Below are positions 52,905 to 62,888 of a stretch of DNA of 64,000 nucleotides, one piece after another. The DNA comes from Bacteroidota bacterium. GTDB lineage: Bacteria > Bacteroidota > Bacteroidia > Chitinophagales > Saprospiraceae. Positions within the stretch are counted from its first letter, which is position 1; the number at the start of each line of letters is the position of its first letter. The position numbers were made by a program, and so were the translations under genes. The stretch spans positions 149,231 to 213,230 of the forward strand of contig WGNL01000021.1 of assembly GCA_016124585.1 (NCBI GenBank). The letters are read 5' to 3'. The notes below the pieces were generated by a model, which ran no database searches, had not been told where the DNA came from, and was given only the letters and a program-made list of their open reading frames with translations.

Positions 52905-53459
52905 ATGAAAGCTGGATTTATCACTGTATTTGTAATTTCATGTATTTCAATCGGGTGCAAAAAAGAAGAAAAAGTTCCAATCTTCCACCCAGGAGATATG
53001 ACCTATGGTCGGATGGATGCAAAGAAAAACGGAAAAAATTGGATTGCTTCCAGCAGTGCCCAGAACTATGATAATATTCATTCACTTTTCGCCCTGGATG
53101 CAGTAACCTATTCGGAAGAGGGCTTTTTGAGAGAAGAACTTTTTTTGAACAAGATCCCAAAAAAGGTCGGCAAATATGTTGTAAGCGGGCCATATAACGA
53201 CATTATTGATGACTTTATTGGTTCAGCATACCATACACTTGAAGATGACGGGGACGTCCTTGAAGACACCTGGGATGTGGATGAGACTGCCGCTGACAAC
53301 TATCTTGAAATCACCTTTATTGATACGATTGAAAATATAGTAAAAGGCAATATGACGGTGAGTTTCAAAATTTCCACAGATGGCGGCAAAAGAAACGCTG
53401 ACAACCCGGACAAGGTGAAGTTTTCAAAGGGGGCTTTTGACGTAACTTTTTTTAACTAG
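52905..53459 (+). CDS. Hypothetical lipoprotein, 184 aa
   Basis: The signal ends in the lipobox ISIGC (Cys18), followed by KKEEK, a typical Bacteroidota export sequence for surface lipoproteins. The mature part starts MTYGRMDAKKNGKNWIASS, a pattern found in Bacteroidota lipoproteins of the DUF6252 kind, and is beta-rich and acidic (LEDDGDVLEDTWDVDE). The function is unknown. It lies between the TonB receptor and the decayed TonB fragment. Confidence 0.75.
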   Translation: MKAGFITVFVISCISIGCKKEEKVPIFHPGDMTYGRMDAKKNGKNWIASSSAQNYDNIHSLFALDAVTYSEEGFLREELFLNKIPKKVGKYVVSGPYNDIIDDFIGSAYHTLEDDGDVLEDTWDVDETAADNYLEITFIDTIENIVKGNMTVSFKISTDGGKRNADNPDKVKFSKGAFDVTFFN

Positions 53460-53526
53460 ACTATTGTCTTTCAGGCTGATTTAGACGATTCCTGTACTGA
53501 CGAAGTTACCCCCTCGCCTTGTTCAC

Positions 53527-53739
53527 CTCTACCACAGCGCTTTCAGGGAAGTCTTCATCAACACCGGGAGCAAACCCGGTGCGGCATTTTTGCTTAATAC
53601 CCAAATTGACTGACAGCCCATCAAACAAGTGCAGTTTTACCTCGCTGCTGATAATCTCACCAACGCACAGTACGAGGAATTGGAACACAATCGGATGCCG
53701 GGTCGGAACTATACAGCTGGCATGACTTGGGAGTTTTAA
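53527..53739 (+). pseudogene. Decayed C-terminus of a TonB receptor
   Basis: The frame reads LYHSAFREVFINTGSKPGAA, a TGA where the parent has Trp, then QPIKQVQFYLAADNLTNAQ and GRNYTAGMTWEF with TAA. This matches the last ~70 residues of the receptor encoded at 49963-52212; over the last ~105 bases the DNA is roughly 87% identical by eye. The rest of the copy is gone. It marks a past tandem duplication of the receptor locus. Confidence 0.88.
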
Positions 53740-53943
53740 AAGCGAAATTCTTCAAACTTCGTAATTGGGAATTCCACCTAATATAATTTGCAATTGAGTA
53801 AGTTGGATTAAGGTATCTGGGTAAAGACACCCCGCTAAGCCTTCAAACTTTCGTAATTTCGCCAATCAAAGTTCAATTTTGGAATGGGCTTTGAAAATCA
53901 ATTATCCGCAGGCTTTCGTTCCGGTAAAAGCCAATCAAAATAA

Positions 53944-55398
53944 ATGATGAATATTATTGGAAGAATTTGGAGATTAGTAAAATTAAAATTCGACTTTGTA
54001 AGCAACGAAAAACTAAAGAACAACCTATTCAATGCCCTTCCCTATTGGACGGGTGCCCTGATTTCCGGCACCATTGCTGTTTTGTACGCTAAGTTATTTT
54101 TATGGGCCGAGATGGGCACTCGGTTTATTTATTCAAAAGCGAGTTGGCTTTTTTTCATCATTTCCCCAATTTGTTTTCTATTAGCTTGGTGGATTGTCTC
54201 AAAATTTGCCCCTTTTGCTGGAGGCAGTGGGATTCCGCAAGTTAGTGCCGCCATCGAATTAACTAATCCAAAATTCAAGTACCGCGTACGCCCATTGCTC
54301 AGCTTAAGAATCATTATTGCCAAAATAATGTCCAGTTTGGTCATGGTTTTTGGAGGCGGTGTTATCGGGAGGGAGGGTCCAACGATTCAAATCTCTGCCT
54401 CTATTTTTAAGATTATCAATGACATGCTTCCTGATTGGTATCCCAAAATTTCCAAAAGGAACATGATTGTCACAGGTGCAGCAGCAGGTCTTGCCTCGGC
54501 CTTCAACACACCGTTAGGGGGTATCGTATTTGCCATAGAGGAACTCACAAAAACACATATCAGCCTGTTTAAATCAGCACTATTGACTGGCGTTATCATT
54601 GCTGGTCTTACTGCTTTGAATTTTTTGGGGCCATACCTATACCTTGGCTATCCACAATTAAATGGCATATCAGCCTGGATAATCATCGTTATTATTCCGA
54701 TGGCCATCATCACCGGAATCGCTGGCAGTGGTATGGGGCGTTTAATCCTATATTTTATTAGGAAAAAAAATGCCTTAAAAAAAGGCTACCAAAGGGTTGG
54801 CTATGTCATGCTATGCGGGATGATACTTGCCGCCCTAGCCGTATTCATTGATAGCAAAACCTTTGGTTCTGGTAAAGAAATTATGGTTACCACGCTCTTT
54901 ACAGATGAAAAGCACTTGGAATGGTATATGCCATTGTTACGGGTCATTGGCCCAATATTTTCTTTTTCCACGGGGGCAGCCGGAGGCATTTTTGCGCCTT
55001 CGCTGAGTGCTGGTGCCAGCATTGGTGCCGTATTCGCTGGGTGGTTGCATTTGACGCCCACCGAAACCAACCTTATTATTCTATGTGGCATGACTGGCTT
55101 CATGACCAGTGTTACTAGAAGCCCATTTACCTCTTCGATACTTGTTTTGGAAATGACCAATAGCCATAATGTCATCTTCTTTATCATGCTCACCGCTTTA
55201 TTCTCCAATTTAATTGCCACAGTCGTGAGCAGGCATTCATTTTATGATTATTTAAAATTCCAATACATCCATGAGATACACAAAGAAGACTCATTGGATA
55301 CTAAACGATCCGAATCAGACCCTGAAATGGACGTGGTGGAAGAAAAAAAAGAAATCGTAGTCAAGAAGGAAGAATTGGAAGATAAAACCTCCAATTAA
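53944..55398 (+). CDS. ClC-family chloride/proton transporter
   Basis: This 484-aa protein has the ClC signatures: GSGIPQV in the first half, GREGP with the gating Glu, the second Glu in FAIEEL as in proton-coupled members, and GIFAPSLSAGASIGA. About ten membrane helices are visible. The acidic C-terminal tail lacks CBS domains. It probably exchanges chloride for protons across the inner membrane. It starts at ATG 53944 after a repeat-rich leader. Confidence 0.93.
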   Translation: MMNIIGRIWRLVKLKFDFVSNEKLKNNLFNALPYWTGALISGTIAVLYAKLFLWAEMGTRFIYSKASWLFFIISPICFLLAWWIVSKFAPFAGGSGIPQVSAAIELTNPKFKYRVRPLLSLRIIIAKIMSSLVMVFGGGVIGREGPTIQISASIFKIINDMLPDWYPKISKRNMIVTGAAAGLASAFNTPLGGIVFAIEELTKTHISLFKSALLTGVIIAGLTALNFLGPYLYLGYPQLNGISAWIIIVIIPMAIITGIAGSGMGRLILYFIRKKNALKKGYQRVGYVMLCGMILAALAVFIDSKTFGSGKEIMVTTLFTDEKHLEWYMPLLRVIGPIFSFSTGAAGGIFAPSLSAGASIGAVFAGWLHLTPTETNLIILCGMTGFMTSVTRSPFTSSILVLEMTNSHNVIFFIMLTALFSNLIATVVSRHSFYDYLKFQYIHEIHKEDSLDTKRSESDPEMDVVEEKKEIVVKKEELEDKTSN

Positions 55399-55514
55399 GC
55401 AGTTAGGGTATCAAATAAAAACCCTTCGTTAGCGGTATCCGCTGCGCCAACTTTTCAAGCCCACATTTTCCTACCTTTGCCCTAGCCGGTATCATCCGGC
55501 CACAAACCAAAACA

Positions 55515-58346
55515 ATGTCCATGTTCCGATATTCCACCCAATTGCTCTTCCTCATTTGCCTAACTAACACCCTACAAGCCCAAGTCATCACCGCAAATCC
55601 TGTTTTCCCAACGGAAAACCAAGCCGTCACCATCACATTCGATGCCACGCAGGGAACGGGTGGCCTAGCCAATTGCAACTGCGATGTGTACCTCCACACA
55701 GGCGTAATCACGAGCCAGAGCACCAGCAGCAGTGATTGGAAACATGTGCCAACTACCTGGGGACAAGCCAATCCAGCATGGAAAATGACCCCCGTAAGCG
55801 GTCAACCCAACAAATACAGCTATGACATCACGCCGACCATCCGCAGCTACTATGGTCTAACCGACCCCAATGAACTTATCGAAAAAATGGCCTTTGTCTT
55901 CCGAAATGCTACTGGCAGTTTGGAGGGCAAGGACACTGGCGGTGGTGATATTTTTTACGATGTTGCCCCCGATAATTCAGTGTTCAATATGACCCTGATT
56001 TCCCCATCGACCCAAGCCATTTTCCCGACTATCGGGCAAGTGATTCCAGTACAGGCCGCCGCTAACCAGACCGCCACTTTTGAAGTTTTTGACAACGGAA
56101 ACAGCGTATTTACCAGTGCAGGCACCACCTTGAACTACAGTTTGAACGTGACCGTCGGCGGCGCACACCTTGTCGAAATCAAAGCCTCAAATGGCACTGA
56201 CAACATTGTCAGAACCTTCAACTATGTGATTCCTAGCGCCAACACCATTGCCCCCCTGCCCAACGGCACCGACCTTGGCATCAACTATATTTCCGATACT
56301 TCCGTACGCTTGGCATTTTATGCCCCCGGCAAGACCTTTGCCTACATCATCGGGGATTTCAACGACTGGGAATTCAAGGACAACTACCAGATGAATATCA
56401 CACCCGACGGCACTACTTGGTGGATTGATGTGACGGGACTGACACCGGGGCAATATTACGCCTTTCAATATGTGGTAAGTGGCGACATCCGTATCGGCGA
56501 CCCTTACAGCAACCTGATTCTGGACCCCGATAATGACCAATATATTCCTTCGGAAACTTGGCCGAACATACCACCCTACCCTTTCGGTAAAACCACGGGC
56601 ATTGCCTCGCTGTTGCGCACCGCTGAACCTGACTTCGATTGGCAACACGACGACTTTCAGCGCCCGGCCGAGGACAAGCTTATTATTTATGAAATGTTGA
56701 TGCGGGATTTTACCCAGAAAAAAAACTTCCAAACGCTTACCGACACCTTGGACTACCTGCAACGGTTGGGAATCAATGCTATCGAACTCATGCCCATCAG
56801 CGAGTTCAACGGCAACCTGAGTTGGGGCTACGACCCGACTTACCATTATGCTTTGGATAAATTTTATGGAACTCCTGAATCGTTTAGAACCCTAGTGGAT
56901 GCCTGCCACGAACGGGGCATTGCAGTTATTTTGGACGTGGTTTATAACCATGCGCATGACAAAAACCCACTTTGCATGCTTTACTGGGATGCTGCCAACT
57001 ACCGTCCTGCAGCCGACAATCCTTGGCTGAACCAGCAGGCACCGCATGATTTCAGTGTGTTCTACGATTTCAACCATGAAAGCCCTGCCACCAAGTTTTA
57101 TGTGAAAAAGATACTCCGCCACTGGCTCAACGACTATCATGTGGACGGGTTTCGCTTTGATCTTTCGAAGGGCCTCACCCAAAACACGAATGGCCCCTTT
57201 GATGCAGGTGCTTACGATGCCACCCGGATTGCCACCATCAAGGATTATGCAGATGAAATATGGTCGCAAACACCCGGCGCTTACGTGATTTTGGAGCATT
57301 TCACCGCCAACTCGGAGGAAAAGGAATTGAGCGATTACGGTTGTATGCTATGGGGCGGTGCTGGTATTAGCAACCAATTTTTGGAAAGCTCGCTGGGCTT
57401 TACCAGCAATTTCAGTGGAGCCAGCTACAAGAACAAGGGTTGGAACGACCCGCACCTCATCGCCTACATGGAAAGCCATGACGAAGAGCGGATGGGCTAT
57501 AAAAACATCACGTTCGGCAACCAATCCACCCCTGGCTACAATGTCCGCAGCCTTCCAGTTTCCCTCGACCGCATGGAGCTGACGAGCGTGTTTTACCTCA
57601 GCATACCCGGCCCAAAGATGCTATGGCAGTTCTTCGAAATGGGCTATGATTTTTCCATCAACCGCTGTGAAGATGGCACGGTCAACAACAACTGCCGCCT
57701 TTCTCAAAAACCTATCCGTTGGGACTATATGACCAACCCCGACCGAGTGGACCTTTGGAATGTGGTGCGGCAGATGAATTATTTGCGCACGAATTCGTCA
57801 ACTTTCCATACTGCAAACTTCCAGATGAATACCAGCGGCTTCCAGAAGACCATGCAGTTGAATGCACCGGATATGGACGTCAACGTGCTCGGGAATTTTT
57901 CGGTGCAAACAGCCAATGTCTCCCCCAACTTTCAGCATACGGGCTGGTGGTATGATTACTTCTCCGGTGATAGCTTGGATGTGGCAGATGTGGCCACACC
58001 CCTGAGTTTCGCTGCCGGCGAATACCGACTTTACACAGATGTGAAGGTGACACCCCCAAATTTCTATACGGATGCGAAGGAAACAAATGTTCAAACTTTC
58101 GATTGGTTGATATCTCCCAATCCAACCAGCGGCGATGTGACAATCGATTTGGTTTTGGCGAAAAATGCAGTAGTTCGCCTCACGGTTTTTGATGCCCAAG
58201 GTCGGCAGGTAGTTTCGCATGACGAGGAGCAGTTGTCAGCAGGACAGCAGCGCATGTCCCTTTCACTGGATGCTGCGCCAGGGCTTTATTTTGTCTGCTT
58301 GAATGTGGATGGGGAAATGGGGGTAAGGAAGGCGGTGGTGCGGTGA
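55515..58346 (+). CDS. Secreted GH13 alpha-amylase-family enzyme with T9SS tail
   Basis: This 943-aa protein has a signal peptide (LLFLICLTNTLQAQ), a beta-sandwich N-terminal domain, a CBM48-like module (FAYIIGDFNDWEF to DPYSNLI), a GH13 barrel and a T9SS sorting domain (LISPNPTSGDVTIDL to GVRKAVV). The catalytic residues are in place: nucleophile Asp549 (DGFRFDL), acid Glu594 (VILEHF) and Asp656 (MESHDEER), with VVYNHAHD as region I. It acts on starch, glycogen or a related alpha-glucan outside the cell. Confidence 0.94.
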   Translation: MSMFRYSTQLLFLICLTNTLQAQVITANPVFPTENQAVTITFDATQGTGGLANCNCDVYLHTGVITSQSTSSSDWKHVPTTWGQANPAWKMTPVSGQPNKYSYDITPTIRSYYGLTDPNELIEKMAFVFRNATGSLEGKDTGGGDIFYDVAPDNSVFNMTLISPSTQAIFPTIGQVIPVQAAANQTATFEVFDNGNSVFTSAGTTLNYSLNVTVGGAHLVEIKASNGTDNIVRTFNYVIPSANTIAPLPNGTDLGINYISDTSVRLAFYAPGKTFAYIIGDFNDWEFKDNYQMNITPDGTTWWIDVTGLTPGQYYAFQYVVSGDIRIGDPYSNLILDPDNDQYIPSETWPNIPPYPFGKTTGIASLLRTAEPDFDWQHDDFQRPAEDKLIIYEMLMRDFTQKKNFQTLTDTLDYLQRLGINAIELMPISEFNGNLSWGYDPTYHYALDKFYGTPESFRTLVDACHERGIAVILDVVYNHAHDKNPLCMLYWDAANYRPAADNPWLNQQAPHDFSVFYDFNHESPATKFYVKKILRHWLNDYHVDGFRFDLSKGLTQNTNGPFDAGAYDATRIATIKDYADEIWSQTPGAYVILEHFTANSEEKELSDYGCMLWGGAGISNQFLESSLGFTSNFSGASYKNKGWNDPHLIAYMESHDEERMGYKNITFGNQSTPGYNVRSLPVSLDRMELTSVFYLSIPGPKMLWQFFEMGYDFSINRCEDGTVNNNCRLSQKPIRWDYMTNPDRVDLWNVVRQMNYLRTNSSTFHTANFQMNTSGFQKTMQLNAPDMDVNVLGNFSVQTANVSPNFQHTGWWYDYFSGDSLDVADVATPLSFAAGEYRLYTDVKVTPPNFYTDAKETNVQTFDWLISPNPTSGDVTIDLVLAKNAVVRLTVFDAQGRQVVSHDEEQLSAGQQRMSLSLDAAPGLYFVCLNVDGEMGVRKAVVR

Positions 58347-59184
58347 GGAAATAAACACGAGCCAATTAAACTTTTTTCACTCCACCCCAGAGGGAGAAGG
58401 ATAGAATATGGGCTTTGGGCCCCAAGGATTCCTCTTGTATTTATGCACAGCATATTGTTGTTGAGGAAATTTTAAAACAGTTTCTTTGCATTCTAACTCA
58501 ATAAAGGTTGTGTGAAATTAAGCAATTGAATAGTTATCGGTGGTCATTAGTCATTATTAGTCATTGCTGCAATTTTCTAAAATTCTAGTAATTGTGAGGG
58601 GCATGTGAGTCAAATAATTTTAATCGCCTACCTGCCTACCTAGTTAGCTTTATATCCATAAAATATATTTGCTGTATAGACGACACATCCTGCCTTTATC
58701 CATATTTAAAATTTTTGCTTAATACTTTTGTCGCATCATTTGTCTTGCCATTGTTACTTCTTGTTTTTCCAACAATATGGAAATGCACAGGGCAAGGAGG
58801 GTATTTAATTTATGCAAACCCGAATGAGAACTCATTGAAAATCAACCAATTAGCTACAACCAGCAACAATATTTGAAGAATTGTTGCAACGAATATGTGC
58901 AGTGCCAATAGGGTGGCCAATCCTTGCTTTCAAAAAGCGGGATATACTATACTTAGGGTGGAATACATTGCTTTGATGTATTCTTAAAATATCGCTGTGC
59001 TATGGCTCAAAAAACCTTGAAATGACGTATAAATTACACAATAAGGCTTTCTAATAATATTATAATATAGAAAGTAGCTTGTTGGTAGGATTCTCACTTT
59101 TAAAAAAGAATGGGGTTTTATAGAAGCCATGTTTATAGTTTTTATAAGAAAGCCATGCTTAATGCACCTAATCAAATAATACCA
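58347..59184. other. AT-rich intergenic region
   Basis: No gene or RNA was recognised. A short tandem repeat TAGTCATT lies at 58542-58566. The region should contain the promoter of the gene at 59185. Confidence 0.5.
58542..58566 (+). repeat. TAGTCATT tandem repeat
   Basis: GGTCATTAGTCATTATTAGT and CATTG follow each other in three related 8-9 base units. It resembles the other boundary repeats in style. Confidence 0.6.
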
Positions 59185-61404
59185 ATGCGCAAAAGACTGC
59201 TATTTCATTTGATTGCCATTATTTTTCTTTTTTCCTGCGGCAAAGAAAGCAACATGCCAAACGACAACATTCCGACAGTAACGCACCAGAATGGGCATTT
59301 ACGCATGATTGCTATTTTGGACAGCATAGCCACAAATGCCGACTCGAAGTATTGCTACAATCTCAATTCAAAAAGGGCTGAAAAATTAGCGCTTCAGCTA
59401 AATGGAAATTTGCCGATTGAACAAAAGCTTTTAATGCAATCGGAATATGGAAAACAACTGCTGTATGCCGGAAAAACAGAAGCCACCATTGTCGAATTTC
59501 AGAAGATACTGTCTTTCTTTGGCAATGAACTGACGGAACAGACAAAGCCAATATTTGAAATGCTGGCCATCAGTTTCCTACGTCTAGGTGAACAGACAAA
59601 TTGTGTTGAAAAACCCAATGCCGAAGCTTGCATTATCCCAGTCAATATCAATGGTGTGTATAAGAACACTATTGGAATGGAAAATGCCATTCAACTTTAT
59701 AAGCAATTGTTGACTGTTTATCCGAACGATATCCAGAGCCGATGGCTGCTCAACATCGCGTATATGAACTTGGGCAAATACCCAAAGGAAGTGCCTGAAC
59801 AGTGGTTAGTGCCGCAGCAGTTTTTCAGGAAAAAAGGCAATATTCAGTTTCAAAACCTTGCTGTTTCTCTTGGATTGGCTGTAAATGGACTTTCAGGTGG
59901 CGTGTGCATGGAGGATTTTGATAATGACGGTGACCTTGATTTGTTTATGACTTCCTATGGCTTGACCGACCAGTCAAAGTATTTCAGAAACAATGGTGAT
60001 GGTACTTTTACGGAAAACACAAAGGATTCCAATCTCTTGGGAATTACAGGTGGGTTGAACACCCTACATGCTGATTATGATAATGATGGCGATGTTGATA
60101 TACTAGTGCTGCGTGGTGCTTGGATGGATCGGGGCAATTATCCTAATTCGCTGCTACAGAACGATGGAGCAGGGCATTTTACCGATGTAACTATTGAGGC
60201 TGGCATGCTTTCGTTTCATCCCACACAGGCAGCTGCATGGGCCGATTTTGACGCAGATGGTGACCTGGATCTTTTCATCGCCAATGAGAGCATACCAAAT
60301 CAACAGCCTAATCCTTGCGAATTTTTCAGAAACAACGGTAATGGCACTTTCACTGATATTGCTTCTTCACTCGGCCTCCAACTTACTGGTTTTTTTAAAG
60401 GCTGTGTATGGGGTGACGTGAACAACGACCGGTTGCCTGACCTCTATATTAGCAACCTAACCGGGGATAACCTCCTTTTTGTAAACAGGGGCAATTCCAA
60501 GTTTGAGAATATTGCATTCAAAGCTGGTGTCGTAAAACCTTATTTTAGCTTCCCGACTTGGTACCTTGATTATGACAATGACGGACTTGACGATATTTTT
60601 GCGGCAGGCTATGGCGATGCACAACAGCACAACCCTTCTGGCGATTTCCTATCAGATTTATTGGGCACCTTGCCACAAGGTGATTATTTTCGGGTTTACC
60701 ATAATGAAGGAAATGAAAAATTTACCGATGTTACCGAACAAGTAGGGCTGAATAAACTGATGTTTGCGATGGGTGTCAATTTTGGGGACCTCAACAACGA
60801 CGGTTGGCAGGATATTTATATAGGTACAGGCAAGCCCGCCTATCAAGCATTGGTGCCCAATAGGATGTTCCTCAATGTACCAGCAAAGGAAGGTAATGGC
60901 CGATTTTATGAGGAGATTTCAATGAACGGATTTGCAAATATCCAAAAAGGTCACGGCATCGCTTTCGGTGATATGGACAATGATGGCGACCAAGACATCT
61001 ACGAAGTAATGGGGGGCGCATATGAAGGTGATGTTTCCTACAATATGTTTTTTAAAAACCCTGGTGACAAAAAGAACAAGTGGGTCACTGTCAAGCTAGA
61101 GGGCAAAACTTGCAACAAGGATGGCATAGGTTCAAAAATAGCAGTGCATGTGGCCAATGAAGATGGCACAAAAAAAACTGTATTTTCAACGGTGAATACG
61201 GGTGGAAGCTTTGGTGCTTCCAGCCTGCAGCAGGAGATAGGACTGGGTGCAGCAAAATCCATAGAAGAAATAGAAGTGTTTTGGGCACAACCCGGACCTG
61301 CGAATTCTGTGTACCATGATATACCTCTCAACAGTTTTGTCAAGCTGGGAGAAGGCAGTGACAACGCCGAGATTTTGGAACGAAAAGTAATTGGCCTTCC
61401 ATGA
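59185..61404 (+). CDS. FG-GAP/ASPIC-domain surface lipoprotein
   Basis: The ATG at 59185 gives a lipoprotein signal with FLFSC (Cys18). The 739-aa protein has a helical N-terminal region (~20-220) with TPR-like pieces, then FG-GAP/VCBS repeats with Ca-binding D.DNDGD loops (FDNDGDLDLFMTSYG, YDNDGDVDILVLRG, DFDADGDLDLFIAN, DVNNDRLPDLYISNL) forming a propeller, and a C-terminal ASPIC/UnbV domain (VTVKLEGKTCNKDGIGSKIAV). Such proteins are usually surface-bound in Bacteroidota, often beside SusC/SusD genes, but none is adjacent here. The ligand is unknown. Confidence 0.9.
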   Translation: MRKRLLFHLIAIIFLFSCGKESNMPNDNIPTVTHQNGHLRMIAILDSIATNADSKYCYNLNSKRAEKLALQLNGNLPIEQKLLMQSEYGKQLLYAGKTEATIVEFQKILSFFGNELTEQTKPIFEMLAISFLRLGEQTNCVEKPNAEACIIPVNINGVYKNTIGMENAIQLYKQLLTVYPNDIQSRWLLNIAYMNLGKYPKEVPEQWLVPQQFFRKKGNIQFQNLAVSLGLAVNGLSGGVCMEDFDNDGDLDLFMTSYGLTDQSKYFRNNGDGTFTENTKDSNLLGITGGLNTLHADYDNDGDVDILVLRGAWMDRGNYPNSLLQNDGAGHFTDVTIEAGMLSFHPTQAAAWADFDADGDLDLFIANESIPNQQPNPCEFFRNNGNGTFTDIASSLGLQLTGFFKGCVWGDVNNDRLPDLYISNLTGDNLLFVNRGNSKFENIAFKAGVVKPYFSFPTWYLDYDNDGLDDIFAAGYGDAQQHNPSGDFLSDLLGTLPQGDYFRVYHNEGNEKFTDVTEQVGLNKLMFAMGVNFGDLNNDGWQDIYIGTGKPAYQALVPNRMFLNVPAKEGNGRFYEEISMNGFANIQKGHGIAFGDMDNDGDQDIYEVMGGAYEGDVSYNMFFKNPGDKKNKWVTVKLEGKTCNKDGIGSKIAVHVANEDGTKKTVFSTVNTGGSFGASSLQQEIGLGAAKSIEEIEVFWAQPGPANSVYHDIPLNSFVKLGEGSDNAEILERKVIGLP

Positions 61405-61406
61405 AT

Positions 61407-61465
61407 AGCTTGAAAAATATGGGCACTTTGTGGCCAAAAGTGCAGTGGGTCCATATTTTCAAGCT
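61407..61465 (+). terminator. Large stem-loop directly after the ASPIC gene
   Basis: The outer arms AGCTTGAAAAATATGG and CCATATTTTCAAGCT pair with a one-base bulge, and an inner 7-bp stem GCACTTT / AAAGTGC caps it. It begins 3 bases after the stop codon. A T-run follows only at 61472. It could be a terminator or an mRNA 3'-end hairpin. Confidence 0.65.
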
Positions 61466-61710
61466 AAACGAATTTTTTGTGTCGTAATAGACATGGCCTA
61501 ATTCAGAATCTGCTTTATCGATTCCTTGACAGCAATTAACACCGTTTATAACAGGAATTGGTAATAATGCTATAGCAAATTGAGAAACAACAGCTGTGCT
61601 ATTTTATGCCATATTTTAGTGGGTTCAAAGGGCTTCAATAGCTGACAACTTAATTTCATCAGCGATATTAAAATGCTCTTACCTTGATGCCCTAAACAAC
61701 TTACTTTCTT

Positions 61711-62094
61711 ATGAAATTCCTCCTTCCCTTCGCTATCATCCTCGCCTTTTCCTTTTGCTACATGGAATGGGGAGGCGGCAATTCCGCCTTCATTTTTGAA
61801 GTGGAAAAGACCGTCTTTCAGAAAGACACTAACATGCTTCAGACGCTGACCCACCCGCTGATTATGTTTGGGCTAATTGGGCAATTGCTGCTATTGGTCT
61901 GCGCATTTACCGAAGGGAAAAAAAGGAAATGGTTCGCATGGACAGGGATAGGGCTGTTGAGCATTATCGTGTTTTTTGTGCTGCTGGCAGGAGCATTATC
62001 CATGAACTGGAAAGCGCTGGGTTCGGTGGTGCCTTTTATAGCCTTGGTGTGTATTTATATTTGGTATTTCAGGAAAAGGCCTGTCCCTGCTTGA
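61711..62094 (+). CDS. Small membrane protein, 127 aa
   Basis: Four hydrophobic segments are visible, roughly residues 1-20, 48-65, 73-92 and 103-120, with a basic loop (EGKKRKWF) between segments 2 and 3. The ends are short and there are no recognisable motifs. The gene is convergent with the next one, which begins one base later on the other strand. Confidence 0.7.
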   Translation: MKFLLPFAIILAFSFCYMEWGGGNSAFIFEVEKTVFQKDTNMLQTLTHPLIMFGLIGQLLLLVCAFTEGKKRKWFAWTGIGLLSIIVFFVLLAGALSMNWKALGSVVPFIALVCIYIWYFRKRPVPA

Positions 62095-62799
62095 CTAATG
62101 CACATTAATATTCACACCCACACTTAGCAGCGATTCATCCTGCCGGAAATCGCTGTCCGTCAGATTAAAACCTCGTATCAATTGCACCTGCAGTTTCACT
62201 TTTTCAAGCCCAGCCCGAATGGTCAGCGCAGGTTCCAGCAGCAGAAATGCATCGTTTTCCTTCAAATAGTCAATCTGGTTCATACCATCAAAAACAAGGT
62301 CTCCATTCGGTTCGCCGTAATGCAGGGAAGATAGACGGGACGAAAGGGCTATGGAGAAGTTATTGGTTTTATACCCGATGCTCGGCTGGATGCCATATCG
62401 GCTGAGCTTGCCGCTTATTTTTCCGTTATTGGAAGTCGGGAAATGGTTTTCAAAAGAACCGAAGCCAATCAGGCCGTAGGTTTCGAAAATAAACCCAGTT
62501 CCGATAGGCTTGAAATAACCCAGACCCAGTTCGCCTAACCTGCCTGAGCCGCCATTGCCGTTTCCGTCGTCCTTGGGGTTGAAAAAACCGACATTCCCCA
62601 TGATGCCCAAGCTGTTGCTGACGGCATAAGCAACTTGTACTTCGGCTTGGTTGGCGTTTCCTCCAGCGGTGAGGCTCACTTCGCCCTTCTCGCTCAACAA
62701 TGGCACGTGCTGGGTGTTGGGCACGTAATATTTCGGGCTGCAAGCAGTGAGGATGGATATTGCCAAAATTAGGATGGCGGCGGTTTTGATGCTGTCCAT
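62095..62799 (-). CDS. Lipoprotein-signal outer-membrane beta-barrel protein, 234 aa
   Basis: The signal ends in ILTACSPKYY (Cys20). After a short linker (HVPLLSEKGEVSLTAGGN), the protein alternates strands with Gly/aromatic ends (VQVAYAVSNSLGIMGNVGFF, LGELGLGYFKPIGTGFIFETYG, FSIALSSRLSSLHYG, VKLQVQLIRGFN), typical of a small outer-membrane barrel. No substrate is indicated. Confidence 0.75.
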   Translation of the reverse strand: MDSIKTAAILILAISILTACSPKYYVPNTQHVPLLSEKGEVSLTAGGNANQAEVQVAYAVSNSLGIMGNVGFFNPKDDGNGNGGSGRLGELGLGYFKPIGTGFIFETYGLIGFGSFENHFPTSNNGKISGKLSRYGIQPSIGYKTNNFSIALSSRLSSLHYGEPNGDLVFDGMNQIDYLKENDAFLLLEPALTIRAGLEKVKLQVQLIRGFNLTDSDFRQDESLLSVGVNINVH

Positions 62800-62888
62800 A
62801 AAATGGTTTTAAAAATGGTTAGGCATTTGAAGTTTTGATTTTATGGCTAAAACTGTTTTTACAAATCCGATGTTCATTGCCATCCAAA

